This document shows positions 1 to 12,963 of a DNA stretch of 40,000 nt, piece by piece. The stretch spans positions 29,189,176 to 29,229,175 of the forward strand of contig NC_135550.1 of NCBI RefSeq assembly GCF_964340395.1, in the 5' to 3' direction. The notes beneath the pieces are model-generated. The model had not been told where the DNA came from and made no database searches. It saw only the letters and a list, made by a program, of their open reading frames with translations. Numbering within the stretch: the stretch's first letter is position 1; each line of letters starts with the position of its first letter. The DNA comes from Glandiceps talaboti (lineage: Eukaryota > Hemichordata > Enteropneusta > Spengelidae). The position numbers and the translations under genes were made by a program.

Positions 1-481
1 TGCGAATCAAATTTATGATCATAAATGTACAACAGTGATTTATATCTTGATTTAGTTAAAAATGATGATGACATATTTAAATCAGCGCACGTCTTATAGT
101 TATAGCTTCAACATAATTTGCTTTATCATCCACCGGCCATTTTAATGTATGTCCGATGAGTGAGTACTAAAGTGGGGTGTAAAGATCTAGAGATATGTAG
201 TTTTAATTTGCTGAAAGCATTGTTGAAGCACTCACTGATGACGAATAAGTTTGAGATATTAAATTCGATATATTTATATATAAATTTTCCAAATGTTATA
301 TATGATCCAAAGACAAAGAGAATGACGTCTTCACCATAAGAATATTTATATCTCATAATAAAGATAATAAAATCACTATCTGTAATATTGACAGGAAATC
401 AGCCGAAGTCATCTTTGAATTCCGAAAGACATGCCGTTATTATATTTGTGCATGCTGTTTTAAGTGACGGGGGATAAAATG

Positions 482-495
482 GTTGCTATGGTAAC
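482..495. promoter_or_regulatory. RFX X-box-like motif
   Basis: GTTGCTATGGTAAC is an imperfect palindrome that fits the RFX-family X-box. No gene is recognised beside it, so function is uncertain. Confidence 0.3.
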
Positions 496-849
496 ATGGT
501 TAAGCAGTACTATTTTTCTATATTAATCTATAGGTCAGTGACAGTTACGGTGAACTTACGTGTAAGCAAGGCAAGGTGACTTTTAGCGAAAAGGGTCGTG
601 CAAAACAATTACATTTACGTTGACATAGATGGTAGCTTCCATGGCATATAGGCGCTGAAATGGAATTTTCTTCTGTAACATTTCGATTCATTATCATGAT
701 GTGTTTTTATCAAAACCGTCTGCAACATTATGATAGCTCCAATGTTTTTTTTTGTAGCACAAGTGAATACGGCAAAATTAAATGATTGTATATTGTTTTA
801 TCATATTCTTGAATGTGTTTTTATCCTCTGGGACATGCATTGTTAGTAA

Positions 850-990
850 ACATGTCATCACGCAGTTGTTATGGACATATTGTTGCTAGGGATATAAGAT
901 ATATTGTTTATCTTCTAGGGTGTGTATTGTTTTGTCTTCTTTTACCCAACCCGTCATCGTGCTGTTGCTATAGCCATATTGTTGCTAGGG
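850..990. repeat. Two diverged direct copies of a ~40 bp unit
   Basis: The segment from about 854 (gtcatcacgcagttgttatg, then catattgttgctagggat) recurs near 951 with few changes, about 97 bases apart. Related gttgctatgg-type words recur near 482, 1150 and 1260. Confidence 0.5.
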
Positions 991-1650
991 ATTTCATCGC
1001 AATTTGGGATGCACGTATCATGTCTTCGCAATAATACATGTACTCATATATTATCTGCGATTGCTGTGACATATTGGATTCTCCAACCCCTTCTTTTTTA
1101 GGATTAGTAAAATCTGTATTTGGCCCGTAACACCACGCTCAAGCCGTCACTATGGGCATGGTCACTTTTGTTGTGATATTTTGTGCAAATTCCAAAATAC
1201 CCGGCCTCTGGCCTATTCATCCTCATACTTGCTTTATAACAAACACAGTGGTAAAGCAGTTGCTATGGACGTGGTGATGGTTGTTAGATGTCTGAGTGCC
1301 AGGTTTGGAACGCTCCTAGTAGACAATATACTACACTTTTGTATGGATACGATACAAGGAAGAATACTTAACAAACACCACAGCATTCTATCCAGTAGAC
1401 TTTGAATTTTCTCTCTTTTTTCTTTTTAAATACAAAATCACGTTTGAAACAAATCCAAATTAAAAGAATCATCATGTGTATTCATTTATCAAATTTAATC
1501 TGTACTATTCCACTTCAGTTTTATCTTTAACCAAATGGAAAATCTTTAGACCTGATACTAATAATATGCCATGGGCACCCTAGGAACATTACTATCAAAT
1601 ATCAGTCTAATCTGTCCAGCAATGTTTGACTAATAGTGAATTACTTTGCA

Positions 1651-1690
1651 CATTAGGCCAGAAAAAAATAAAAAAGCTGTTCAACGGGCA
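1651..1690 (+). repeat. Dispersed repeat, copy 1 (inverted partner at about 3111-3160)
   Basis: ggccagaaaaaaataaaaaa followed by gctgttcaacggg is nearly the reverse complement of about 3111-3160 (ccccattgaacagctttttt, then ctggcc). This is an inverted pair about 1.4 kb apart, probably fragments of one transposon family. Confidence 0.5.
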
Positions 1691-2489
1691 ACTTAACCCA
1701 TCACATTTGGTAAGTAGGTCGATGATTATTAACTTTGTTTTACAATGCTTGACAAGGATGTAAAAACAAACCATATATAATGATGGCAAACATTTCAGGT
1801 TGCGTTTATGTAGTACTTATTTAGTCATATTGATTTTATCTCCAGCAATTCGTCTGTAAGGCAATCGATTTCCCATCAGTTCTACAGTTAGGAAATATAC
1901 ACAATTTGGGGTTAAACAAATTTTGTAGCTCCTCTCACCTTCTCTTCTCAAAAAAATGTTAAGACCCGCCAAGTTTTAGCCACCCCTTCTGTCACAAAAA
2001 CCACAGTAGAGAAATTAAACTATATGGTACAATGACGCATTGAAATAACAGTGATATCCAACTACAATAATGAGATTACTGTACAAAGGATGTGAATTTC
2101 ACATGCATAAGGAGATGTCTCATAATGAGCTCTAACCTCTACAGGGAGGTACTTAGCCAGACACAATCCATCTTGATTTGGGAGAAAGACAATTATCACC
2201 TTGATTGCTACTGATTGGAAGGAGACACCTCCAAAGATGAAAACCTTTTTGAAAATAAGACAATGTAGGAGGCCATTTAGAGGCATAAAAAAATCAAACC
2301 ATAGACATAATATAAAGTCTTACAATGCTTGAATATGGTAATAAAAATATGCTATGCAGTACATATTATCTGGCTACGAGGTGTATTTTGTTGTGACAAA
2401 GATGAAAGATATTATGCGGATGTGCACTTGATAAATGACTTCTCCTTAAGTTTAATTTGGTTCCAAAAAATCACGAATAAAGAGCAAAA

Positions 2490-2706
2490 CATTTCAAGAC
2501 TTTCGATGGCCCAATGGAGGTCATTCATTGTCATATGTCGCCCCCAAACTATGGAACTCTTTGCCACTTGACATTCACCAAGCCTCTGCAGCCTGGATTG
2601 TTTAAAAATCAAAACTGAAGACTTATTTGTTCACCAAAGCCTACAGTGTGCTTTACAGTGCTACTGAACAGAACTGTTATTGTTCTGGAAATCGGCGCTA
2701 CAGAAA

Positions 2707-2797
<91 letters not shown>

Positions 2798-2800
2798 GAA
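2490..2800 (+). mobile_element. Decayed non-LTR retrotransposon 3' end with (GATT)n tail
   Basis: The frame from about 2522 reads SLSYVAPKLWNSLPLDIHQA, a stop a few codons on, then KSKLKTYLFTKAY. This is the conserved C-terminal end of the L2/CR1-type reverse transcriptase ORF. It is followed by a gcgctacagaaattt 3' UTR end and an (ATTG)n tract (about 2708-2795), the usual tail of such elements. The in-frame stop and missing 5' part show a dead, 5'-truncated copy. The clade is inferred. Confidence 0.7.
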
Positions 2801-3110
2801 TGACTGTTCATTCCCCTTCCCATGATCGTAAATATTTGCTCATTCCTTTTAGTGCACGTTGGATATACAACAGATTAGCTTAATCCCAATTCACTCTTGT
2901 AAGAATCATCAGAGCCAAGTCAACCACTGTATAAGATATTAATTATCATATACTTTGGAATTGTCTCAAATATATATTGTTACTTGTATTATTCAAAAAC
3001 TATAAAGAAATCCCTTTGATTTAAAGCGTACATATTACGGACATGCGAAGCCCGCATGGGGATATATTGGCCATCACCAAAAGGAAAATGAAATGCCAAA
3101 AATATGGGTA

Positions 3111-3160
3111 GGTCGGGCCCCATTGAACAGCTTTTTTCATTTTTTCTGGCCCCGGACAGA
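3111..3160 (-). repeat. Dispersed repeat, copy 2 (inverted)
   Basis: Minus-strand copy of the repeat at 1651-1690; both share the A-rich core and the gctgttcaa word. Confidence 0.5.
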
Positions 3161-3897
3161 GAATCCGATCATTTTGCTTTACATAAAAGAAGTAGCACGT
3201 ATATATAACCAAACAACTCAGCACTTTTCAAGTTTAAGTCTTGTGAATAAAATGATATTTGAGACGACCTAGTTTGTGTTCCATGGATCAAATACCAGTA
3301 GTATATACAAGTAATATTTCCCGTGACGTTTTTTTCAATAAAAACTTGCAACATCTCAACAGAATAAGGGGTTCCCCTATATGTACTGTAAAACACACGC
3401 GCCAGACATCATTTTCTTTTTTTTAGAAAATCACATGTAAACTCACCTCTATGGCAAGATCATTTTACATTGAATAATGTTCCAACTCGACCCCCATACG
3501 TAACATTTCACCAAGTCCGGTAGTTTGTAACTCAGATAGTATGAATAATAACATAATAGACATACGTCGATACTTTCTTGATTGTTGCAGCATGAACCCT
3601 TCAGTTCAGTTGTGCATGGTTGTCAGCATCGATTTGACGAATATGTTTTAATAGTTTTATGGTACAACGGGGCAATGCAATCTGATCTGTGATGTGGAAC
3701 CGTAACCGGTGGCACACCAACGTCACAAATAAGGGGTAAACCATTTGATTTGGGGGAAGGGGTTTTGGTGGGGATGCTGGAGGATGAGAGATTGAACAAA
3801 ATATACCGTAGGCGTCGTATTAAACAGGCCTATGTTCTTTCCTCTATTAATGGGAGTTTCGGCCGCTTTCCCTTTCAGTGATTATACTGTATCTTAA

Positions 3898-4460
3898 TAA
3901 TGCAATCTTCAAATTATATGTAATTTAGTACATACATCGACAATGCCGAAGCGAACATGTTCCGTTAAGCTTGTTGATGTTGATGCTTTTAGTTTTTAAG
4001 AGTTATTTGCGCAATGAATGACGTAAATATTTTAAGAATACAAACTTCATATAATTTCATATAATGCGACACATACATTGACGCTAAGAAAGCGCACGTG
4101 ACATATATAGATGGTTGATGTTTTAAAAAATCTTTTAATGAGTAATTTGCATCATTCATTATTTTTAGCAGTTAGGCCATGTCATAAGAATGCAATCTTC
4201 AAATTAAATATAATTTGGTAAATATGTTGGCAATAATAAAGCTCACATGTATCATAAAGCTTATCGATGTGCTTTTGCGTACTTCGCCCAATTAATGATA
4301 TTTGGTAATTAGGCAATATCTTAAAATGCAAACTTCAATATATAATATGTGATACAATTTGGTACATTCATCGATAACAAAGCGCACATATTCGATGAGT
4401 GTGTAGTTTTAATGTAATTAATCATTTGCATAATTAATTATTATTGTCATGACACAGTAT
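3898..4460. repeat. Four diverged tandem copies of a ~140 bp unit
   Basis: Copies begin near 3899, 4037, 4189 and 4325, each with a form of aatgcaatcttcaaatta, then a gtaca-tacatcga-like word, then aagcgcacatg, then a ttgatg word. The unit is AT-rich and old. No coding frame is kept. Confidence 0.55.
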
Positions 4461-6800
4461 TTTTGGCGTAGAATCCAGTCATGTGGGTATCTTGTTCTCG
4501 CGTTTCCCCTACCAAAATCCGCCATACGAAATGTGATTGGGATAATTTCGTTTTGGATTTTACAAAGAGGTTTCAGACTTTCGACACCCCCCCCCCCCAC
4601 GGCCCGAGAAACATAATAGTTAGTCCCTTACACATATTCTACGAGCTAACCTGGGTACTCACAATAGATACTAAGTTTTCTGTCCGACTGAAGCATCCCA
4701 TGATGCAGGTACGAAAAGTATCATGGGAAAACTTTAAGAAAGAATGGACATTGGACATGCATGTGCATAAGCTTACATACTGTGTGTATGGCCGAATCCC
4801 TCGCTATTTCGTGCAAAAGTGGTACGGTCGCTGCAAATATGATTAAGGTTAGCATTCACGCTAATGTTCTTGGAGTAATGATCCACATGTATGTTATTCT
4901 AGCAGCCTAAATTGCTGGACAAAATTCAGTAGGCACTGATCGAATCCTGTGAATCGACAGGGCAGGGTCAGCCTTTCAGCTTAGTCATTAACGCCCTCTA
5001 TGGGCACAGCGCCCTCTACGGAGGCAAAGTGGGTACAGATTTTTATTTAAGGCATATTTAGCTGCAATGGGCCACTATTTTTTGGTATGTTCTGTCATTA
5101 AAAAATACGTTATAACTACACTGCAAATGGTCCAATCCCTCTAATTAGAAGATTTACCTGTCTACTAGTCGTCAATATTACTTCAAAGTGACATACAAAA
5201 GCTGTAAAACATTTGGCGGGCTGGTTTCATTTTCAAACCGCCTTGATATAAATGATATAATGCACAAATAATCTGGCCTTGTCCAAGACCACTATGAAAA
5301 TATTTGCCTCTGTCTTTTGATTCCTATCAGAATTTGTTACTGGGGGCATCTTTACTAGCCTTAGCCCTCTCACCAAAGGCTGATGTGGACAGAAAGTTTT
5401 GCAAATACATTTTACAGCCCGCATCATTACAAAATAGGATTCTTGTACACAACTGATAAAATATCCATACATTTTCCTCAATACATACACAGTATAGTTT
5501 ACAATCTGTGCTGGTGGAAGTGCACAGTGATGCTGGATAACTGTTTAGTATAAAATTGCATCAATTTTTACCATACCTCGGGGTGCTCTCATACTAGTGC
5601 ATAACTTGTATACTACTCAACAAAATTGACTTTCTATTTTACTTTGACATGTTCTATAGATGTTTTGATCATGAATTAAACTGATGTTACCATTAACCTG
5701 TTGATGTCTTGTGCATTCAGAGTGGCCGACTGTTAGCTTGAACAACCTGTCACTAGCCATTTTGCTTTTATTGGTGACAAACATTTGTCCATAAATAGAT
5801 AGAAAAAATTGGGTGAACCATGAACAATGAACACTACTGCCATTGGCAATACTACAAAACAACTTTAATGAGATGTGCTTGCAATAATTGCATTAGCATG
5901 AATGTGCCATACTCTTGTCTCAGTATGCTTTGCAGTACGACTTACACCATCTGGTTCGCAAATATGTTTTTCAGTTAGTAATGGCATACATGTATTGTGA
6001 ACTATCAAATATTTACCATGTTTAATCTGTACGAACATAGCACACTTCAGTCACACACAAGAAAATGAATTGAGACTTTTGACAACGTGTATGAATAGTC
6101 AGACTGTAATACTCAGATGAGTTTTAATAAAGTGATCCCATTTAGTACTTCCATCCCTTTCTTTACATTTCATTGCAGGAAACAATTCTTTCGGTTGAAT
6201 GGCAGAAATTAGCCGTATCTCTCCCACTATGTTTGACATATACATACACAGCTGATGATGAAAGTACTGCCATCACCAATTTATATACATCCCAACCCTT
6301 ATAAATGATCCCCATCCTCAGAGTGGTAAGCCCCTTTCTCTTATTTCTGTAGCTAGATCAGGTCCTCCTCTGAGATCTTCTCAAATTATAGAACAGATGT
6401 ATCCTTGTCATGGGAAATAGTTTCAGCAGTGCAAAGAAAATAAAACACTACTTAGAAAGGAAAAGCATATGTTTTATAACATTTCAAATTCAGTCTCTCT
6501 TTTTAACAATAGCTGATTACAGCCACACAGAGAAGAATATCTTCACTGGTAAATAAACTGGACTTTGCACTTTGCTTCACTCAAGGCACCATAATATTTG
6601 TGGTCATCTGAATAAAGACTTTTTAAGAGGCAGGCACATAAAGATGTTTAACATGGGTTAAAATAGCTTGCTACACAAGCTTAACATTTCATCAGACATA
6701 TGGCAGCTACTGTAAATATAAGAATCTAAAAAGAAAAAAAAAAACCACTCTCGTACATTGAATTACTATGAACTTTAGACATCGTCATTATTTAGCATTG
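4461..6800. other. Intergenic, no gene recognised
   Basis: AT-rich sequence with a C tract at about 4587-4598. A 121-codon ATG frame at 4481-4846 has no recognisable domain and runs through the C tract, so I do not call it a gene. The word gccctcta occurs twice near 4990-5020. Nothing else is supported. Confidence 0.4.
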
Positions 6801-6801
6801 C

Positions 6802-7292
6802 TTTATTGGGGTTTTTATTTTGTAAGACTTTCTAGTTGTCTGTACTTTTGACCAATTATTATAGTGGAATGCTTTAAAAAGGAAAAAAAAAATTATGAAA
6901 GAAAGAGTCCCGGGGTGATCTGTATATACATGCATTGTTCCGAACATTTCAGTTGCTAGAATTTGACTTTGATTGAAAATACCCCTGCTACATTTGTTTC
7001 TTTACATTTTGTAATGTCTATTTCTCTTCCTGATTGAACTCTACTCTCCGATCACACAAGATGACAAACCTTACTGATCGCTGGGCACATGTTGTAGAAA
7101 GAGGAGACTGTGGAAAGTGTCTGTGTCGTAATAAAATTGCATTAACAACTCAAACTCCACTGTCAGTTTTGATATTGTCCATATTGAGAAGTATGGTAGA
7201 CTGATACAGACACTACCTACAGTGACATTGTTTACCGATAGCTTATTTCTTTTGTTTGTTTGTTTGTTTGTTTGTTTGTTTGTTTGTGTGTT
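6802..7292 (-). other. STX5: Probable STX5 3' UTR with (AAAC)n tract and poly(A) signals
   Basis: Just past the STX5 stop (TAA, 7295-7293) the transcript would run into an (AAAC)n microsatellite (plus strand ttgt/tttg units, about 7252-7288). Two AATAAA signals on the minus strand lie at 6807-6802 and 6819-6814, giving a 3' UTR of about 0.5 kb. The end is predicted from the signals only. Confidence 0.45.
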
Positions 7293-10200
7293 TTATGCCA
7301 TGAAGACAACAAACACAACAAAAAATACTATAAGGACAATAAATATTTTTATCATTAGCCATCGGTTTGATGTAACTGATTGGAAATATTTGAGCAATTC
7401 TCCGTGTGCTGCTTCCACATTCATGTGGGTGTCATCAATATTTTGGTCAATCCTGTGGAGACAAATAGAAAGATGGTCAAAACCAATAAATGAACAATCT
7501 TATGATGTTATTATTCATGAAGCTTTAGTTCTTTAAAGAAATACTGTGATGAAAATGATTCAAGGTAAATGTACACAAGCTTGACTTTGAACTTGATATT
7601 TACCTACATGTGAATGTTTGGGATTGATCACATCCATGATATGAGATCAGTGTACACATTGTACTCAAATACAGAATATTACATTTACAATTATCAATGA
7701 GTGTGTATGACTCTTAACTTATACAAAACAACAACATGTAAAGTTAATGTTGTATCAAGCAGGTCAATATCAAAAGAATGTCTACTATCACGGGGAAATA
7801 ACACATAAAATCTAGGAGTAAATTTTATCTCAAAGAAATTCTGTCATTATGTTCTCTGAAGAATGCATGATCAGAATGCATGACCTTGATTCTGCTTGTT
7901 AATATTCCAATGCCAACTGACCTTTGTACTTGTTCTTCTTGTTCTTTCACCATGTGTGCCAATTGTTGGAATATACTGCCTAGTTCTACTATAGTAGCTT
8001 CAATACTTTCCATTGTACTAGCCCTGCTCTGAATGTAAGAATCCTGTTCATCAATCAACTGTAGTTGTTGTTGATATCTGTCTTTGTGAACATCATCCAT
8101 ATTTATAGCTACATCTCCACCTAGGCCACCATAGCTTGTCTTTTCGTCTTGTAGTAAAATAGAACCAGCTATATGAAACAAAAGAGACATTAATATTCAT
8201 GTAATGAAGTATAATGCATTATAGTTATTTATACAGTTTTCAACATGAAAAAAATAAGAAAGGCATCAAGTCCTTTGGTACTTTCCTAGCAACTTCTTTT
8301 TACAATGAAAATCACATTCCCTATTTTATCCCTTTGTTTATGTGAAAATGGTATCAAAAGGGCCATCACACATACAGTATTCGCTTTCTGGTCCGTAACT
8401 GGCAAATAAAGATGTTATGTGTCTTCTGTTCTAGTGAAAAAATTCCATGGAGAACAATGACAAATCACAAGCTTTCTGGTTTTCTTTTGTAAATATTTCA
8501 AATTTCCTTTGTATGATCAGAACCAGAAAATAACTTAGAGGTAATGGTCACTATTTACACTTATATGTCATTATCAATAACTAAATGCTGTGATAGGATA
8601 TGTACTTGTATACATTGAAATAAAGTAAAATGGTGCAATATATCTAGAAGTCTTTGAGTTCATAGGAACAACATTGGAATTTCCAAAACTTAATGAGAAG
8701 TAAAAACTTATGTAATTTTTGTATGTTCCTTATCAATGTGAAGTTAAACCTCTGACATGTTTACAGAGCAGTCAATTCATAAAACACATGCTAAACATGA
8801 CATTATATCACCAAGCAAGAAATGATGCTCACAACTGCCCTTTTCTGTGGTAGGTTGGATTAGTTAACACGCAGAATACTTACTATTGCCATTTGTTGCT
8901 GATGGGGGCATACTTGCTGCTACAGGTCCCTGGGAGAACTGTTCTCTCCTTGACTTCTGTTCTTTTAGGTTCTTTATGAACAGAGCAAAAGACAAATGCA
9001 ATATTTATATACTTTGCATTACATTATCTTTTTAAACTCATATATGTCTTTTGATACAATGTGGTTAAAACAAATGTTTCAAAAAATTTATCCCAAAGAC
9101 TTAAATATGACTAACTTACAAATATCTATATGTCTTTGTTAAATCAATGACTGAACACATTTCATGATGTCATGTGCTATATTATTGCTGACTTCAACAA
9201 ATGAATTATTCATCCTTGTCTGGCTGTGTGTCACTAGATTTTTAACAATATTTTGTTATGTAGGAATGTCAATTACCTGAGTTCTCAGTTCCAGGACTGA
9301 TTTAAAGTCATTAGACATTGTAGCTAGTTTAGATTGTAGGGATACCACAACTTGACTGGAATGTGACTGAAGGTGTTTACCACTCTTATGTGCCTTCATT
9401 TTCACAAGCTGCAAAAAGAGGAAACAATACACGTCATTATATCATTATCAATGTCATGTCAAAAATGAGAAAAGGTCTTATACCATTGGAAAAACGTTGA
9501 AACTGTGTTATGATGATAGTGTATTCAAAGTTATACATGTAGTTTATTTCTTGGGTGATTGCTGAAGCAATAGAAAAGTTATATCCCTGATAAACAGACT
9601 GGCAGAATGCACTGAGACTGCAAGTATTCCAAAACCATCTTGTAGAATTAAATGGCTATAAGCTACACGTACCACAAATGTTGTATCTGTACGACACTGT
9701 CATAACCCACTGAGAAAGAGAGTAAAAGGCACAAATGCACTTACCTGTTGTAATTGTGCTATCTGTTTGTTCAGGTTATTTATATCTTTCTTTATTATAT
9801 ATGTCAGCTCTTGTATTTCAATGGGTTTATCATCAAAGAGTGATTTTCTTTTGGCCACTATGGAATGAAATAAGGCATTGCAAAATGAAAGGTTGATTAC
9901 AATGTAGTTTAGAGAAATGGTGAATAACTAAGATAGAAGGCTACTGATTGATAAAAAAGATACAAGCATAACTAGATTTTTACTTCATATGTATCATGTC
10001 TACGATGATATGCTATTAATGATACATCATTGAAAACTCTGTAGATGTAGTGATAGCATACATGTATGTACATTGTATGGTATCCCATGTTCAATTTATA
10101 AGTCTGAACTTAAGTCACTGAACAGATGTTTCCAAAAATGTTGGTATTGTAATAATATACAAGATTTTAATTTTCATTTAATAACAAAAAAGTACTAAAC

Positions 10201-12963
10201 AGCTGCTGAATTATTTTCGTAGAAGGAATGTTCTTACATTCAATTGAAAATACACTGTAAGTGTATTTTTTTAAGTATAATAGTGTATGCTATTCAAATT
10301 ACATGGTATAAAAATCTTTCTTTCATAAGATTTCTTTGAATTTATAAATGTAAAAAGTACCCATGCTTTACTTACATATTGTGAGCTTCTCCAATTTTGC
10401 AAATGTATTGCTGATATCATACCCAATTTTCCTAAGTAATAAAATAATTGAGAAAATTGCAAGTTTACATAGCCTAGGATATTGGTTACACATTGTAATT
10501 TGTATTGAGTGATTTCCCATTCTGAAAATACAAATGTACATGTATATACAATGCAAACATTACCAAATGAACAATGGTCAGATATTTTATATAATAATTA
10601 CTGCCTCCACTGTGTTATGTTCTACCATAATTTTATTGACAATAATGCTTGTTAACCTTCTATATACACACCATATAAAACATACTTCCATGCCTGTGTG
10701 TGTGTGACAATGTATATATTTGGTATTTCACATTCATCGGCTAGAATAATGGATCACATTCACACAGCAGTCTCATTATGTGATGAATGAACACTATATG
10801 TTACTGAACATTTTTATACTCACCTTGCAATCTGGGAGAATTCACTGTGTTGAAATTTTGTATTATTTTTAGGCAGTGGAGGCAACCCATTACCCTATAC
10901 AAGAAAAAATGCATATCATCAGCATATTCTTTAGACTAAAAGATCAGCCATTGTGGGCACTCTTCTCATCAGGGAAAGGGATGATAAGGATGTCCCATCC
11001 CACAGCAAAGTATTCTTATAGTCTTGTTTACCCAGACTCTCATTGTTGAGAGCATAACTCCAGCCTCTCCCTTGGGGACGTCTTGTCCCTGGGGGGGGGG
11101 GTACTCCCGCCTACTGGGTATATGTATATGTGCCACCCTTTGGGGTAGGGTTTTTCGACCTTTGGTCTAAAATGGGTACTGTCTTTTTAGAGCTAATGAG
11201 ATGGGGTCCACTTTTCACAATTTAAAAAAAAATTATTTTGTTTGGTCTAAAATGGGGTCCTGGAAGGAACTCTCGTCTAGTTCGAAATTTCCGGGAATTT
11301 TTTTCCCCTTCTAATTCACTGGTTGACATTTTCATATCTGAGATTATAATATACCTAGTGATAATGCTGTGCCATGATTCGCTAGAATCAGTCACGTGAT
11401 AGGAAAATAGAATGACTACTTCGCTTGGGGAAATAGTCCCATCAATTTTTACATGGTCACGTGACCACCGCGCGTTCACAGCAGGTCAAAATGGCAGCTT
11501 CTGACGATGTCGTCTGCCACCGCGAGTTCACAGCATGAGGTATATTATAAAACACATATTGCCTGGCCTATATTCGGGCTATAGCACCCGTTCATTACCC
11601 CCTCGTGACTGTGAGTTACCAGAATCACATGCTATTTCCCTCGGCCTTTGGCCTCGGGAAATAGCATGTGATTCTGGTAACTCACAGTCCCTCGGGTGTA
11701 ATAAACGGGTGCTATAGCCCTCATGGCCAGGCAATATGTGTTCACTATGCAATAGCATGCAAACCCCCTGAAATGCTTGTTCTTAGATATCGCCCCATAA
11801 TGCAACATTACGTTAACTGTGCATGCGCAACACTGCATTCATCGTTCAACCATGCATTCAACATTGGTCTAAAATGGGGTCTTCTAAAAAGTTGGACGGT
11901 CTAAAATGGGGTTTGGTTTTGGGTCAAAATCAGTCTAAAATGGGGCCTTGGATTGACAGCATTGGCCACACATCCCTACCAGACCTGGCCAGTGGTAGGC
12001 AGAGTTCCCAGTGGTGAGAGTCTGGGTAACCGAGACTATGTATTCGTTCAGTCTAAATATTTAAGTGTGGGTGAAATCCACAAAACTGTGTTATGATACA
12101 TCACTTTGATATCAGATACAGTTATTGCGAGCAAATATGAAGTGTCTAGTAACTAGAAGTAGCAAACATTTGTATTTCACTACAAAATGACCATATAATT
12201 TATATGGATTATGTACAGCACTTTAATAGTATTTGCATCAGATACACAGCTTCTCAAAATGATTGCACTGGTTACAAATAATGAAACTCAAAAATGATTT
12301 AGGAGATTGCTAACTTCATTCATTTGCAGTTACATGGACAGTCTGACAATTTTGCTGACAAAACATGGTATTTTGTACTTATAGTGAATCATGTTCATAT
12401 GTTCTACTGTACTGGATTATCAGATTCTGCAAATATGACACTAACTCAAAGAACACCCAATTGCATACATACACCACTTTGTACAGTCAATGTAGGTGAG
12501 ATCCTTTTCAGTGTTTATATGACAGAAATAGTGTAATTATGGGAAACTTGTAAAAGTGTATGACAGTGTCACCTTAACTTAGTCCTTAACCATGTCACCT
12601 TAACCTTGATTGCTATCAAGAATTCATGGGGTTGAAACCACTACAAAACAAATGTCAATTGATGCTTGGCTTTTGTATCTGTCATATTACTTAAATTCAC
12701 AAAAAGATATCACACTTTGCATCGAGAATCATGCCATAAATGTCTTCACTTGCTATTAAATCATATGAATATTTAATCACATGTACCTGTCTTGACTGAA
12801 AAGACTTCACAGCTGATAAGAATTCCTGGGTTCGATCCCGGCAAGTCATATCTGTATCGTATCTTTCTACAAATGTTTGAGATACATTTGATTTTCCAAT
12901 GTTGTTCCAATTTTCTTCTTCTCTAGCTTCATCTGAGTAAGTTCTTCTCCTTCTAGTGGTCAT
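7293..12963 (-). CDS. STX5: Syntaxin-5, Golgi/ER Qa-SNARE (8 coding exons, complete)
   Basis: Target SNARE for ER-Golgi and intra-Golgi membrane fusion. Coding exons in transcript order: 12963-12787, 10894-10824, 10431-10376, 9857-9745, 9408-9277, 8971-8884, 8168-7922, 7452-7293. All have GT-AG borders; phases join without a shift and give 347 residues (human long form about 355). Recognised from the N-terminal block TCRDRTQEFLSA (from residue 40), the N-terminal helical bundle (exons 3-6, for example SNTFAKLEKLTI and AKRKSLFDDK), and the SNARE motif starting QLQLIDEQDSYIQSR (residues 247-261). The zero-layer Gln is Q289, in KEQEE. A C-terminal anchor of about 22 hydrophobic residues (326-347) ends in FMA. 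Residues 4-7 are four arginines. An in-frame TAA lies 12 nt before the ATG, so this is the first in-frame start. A second in-frame ATG at residue 39 (12849-12847) matches the start of the vertebrate short isoform. Intron 1 of the coding region carries a 1 kb transposon. The identity is secure; use of the two starts is inferred. Confidence 0.96.
11018..12039. mobile_element. ~1 kb non-autonomous DNA element with 25-bp terminal inverted repeats
   Basis: Ends 11018-11042 and 12015-12039 are inverted repeats that match at 23 of 25 positions (core ttacccagactctca). The interior holds several ggtctaaaatgggg words at both sides and a G10 tract near 11091-11100, plus a nested foldback. There is no transposase frame. 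The element sits in the first coding intron of STX5. No clean target duplication was found. Confidence 0.7.
11551..11742. mobile_element. Near-perfect foldback (palindromic MITE) nested in the larger element
   Basis: Arms of about 95 bases (11551-11646 and 11650-11742) are almost complementary, from outer aacacatattgcctggcc to the centre ctcggcctttggcctcggg. A related foldback occurs at 30369-30533 with the same tattgcctggcc-tattcgggc end. Confidence 0.75.

Noticed and set aside
4481-4846. 121-codon plus-strand ATG frame
   Set aside because: It passes through a C tract, has no recognised motif, and no splice-linked neighbour was found.
12826-12846. tRNA T-arm-like word ggttcgatccc (B box) on the plus strand
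   Set aside because: It is the complement of the conserved STX5 coding words CRDRTQE. No acceptor, D or anticodon arms fit around it.
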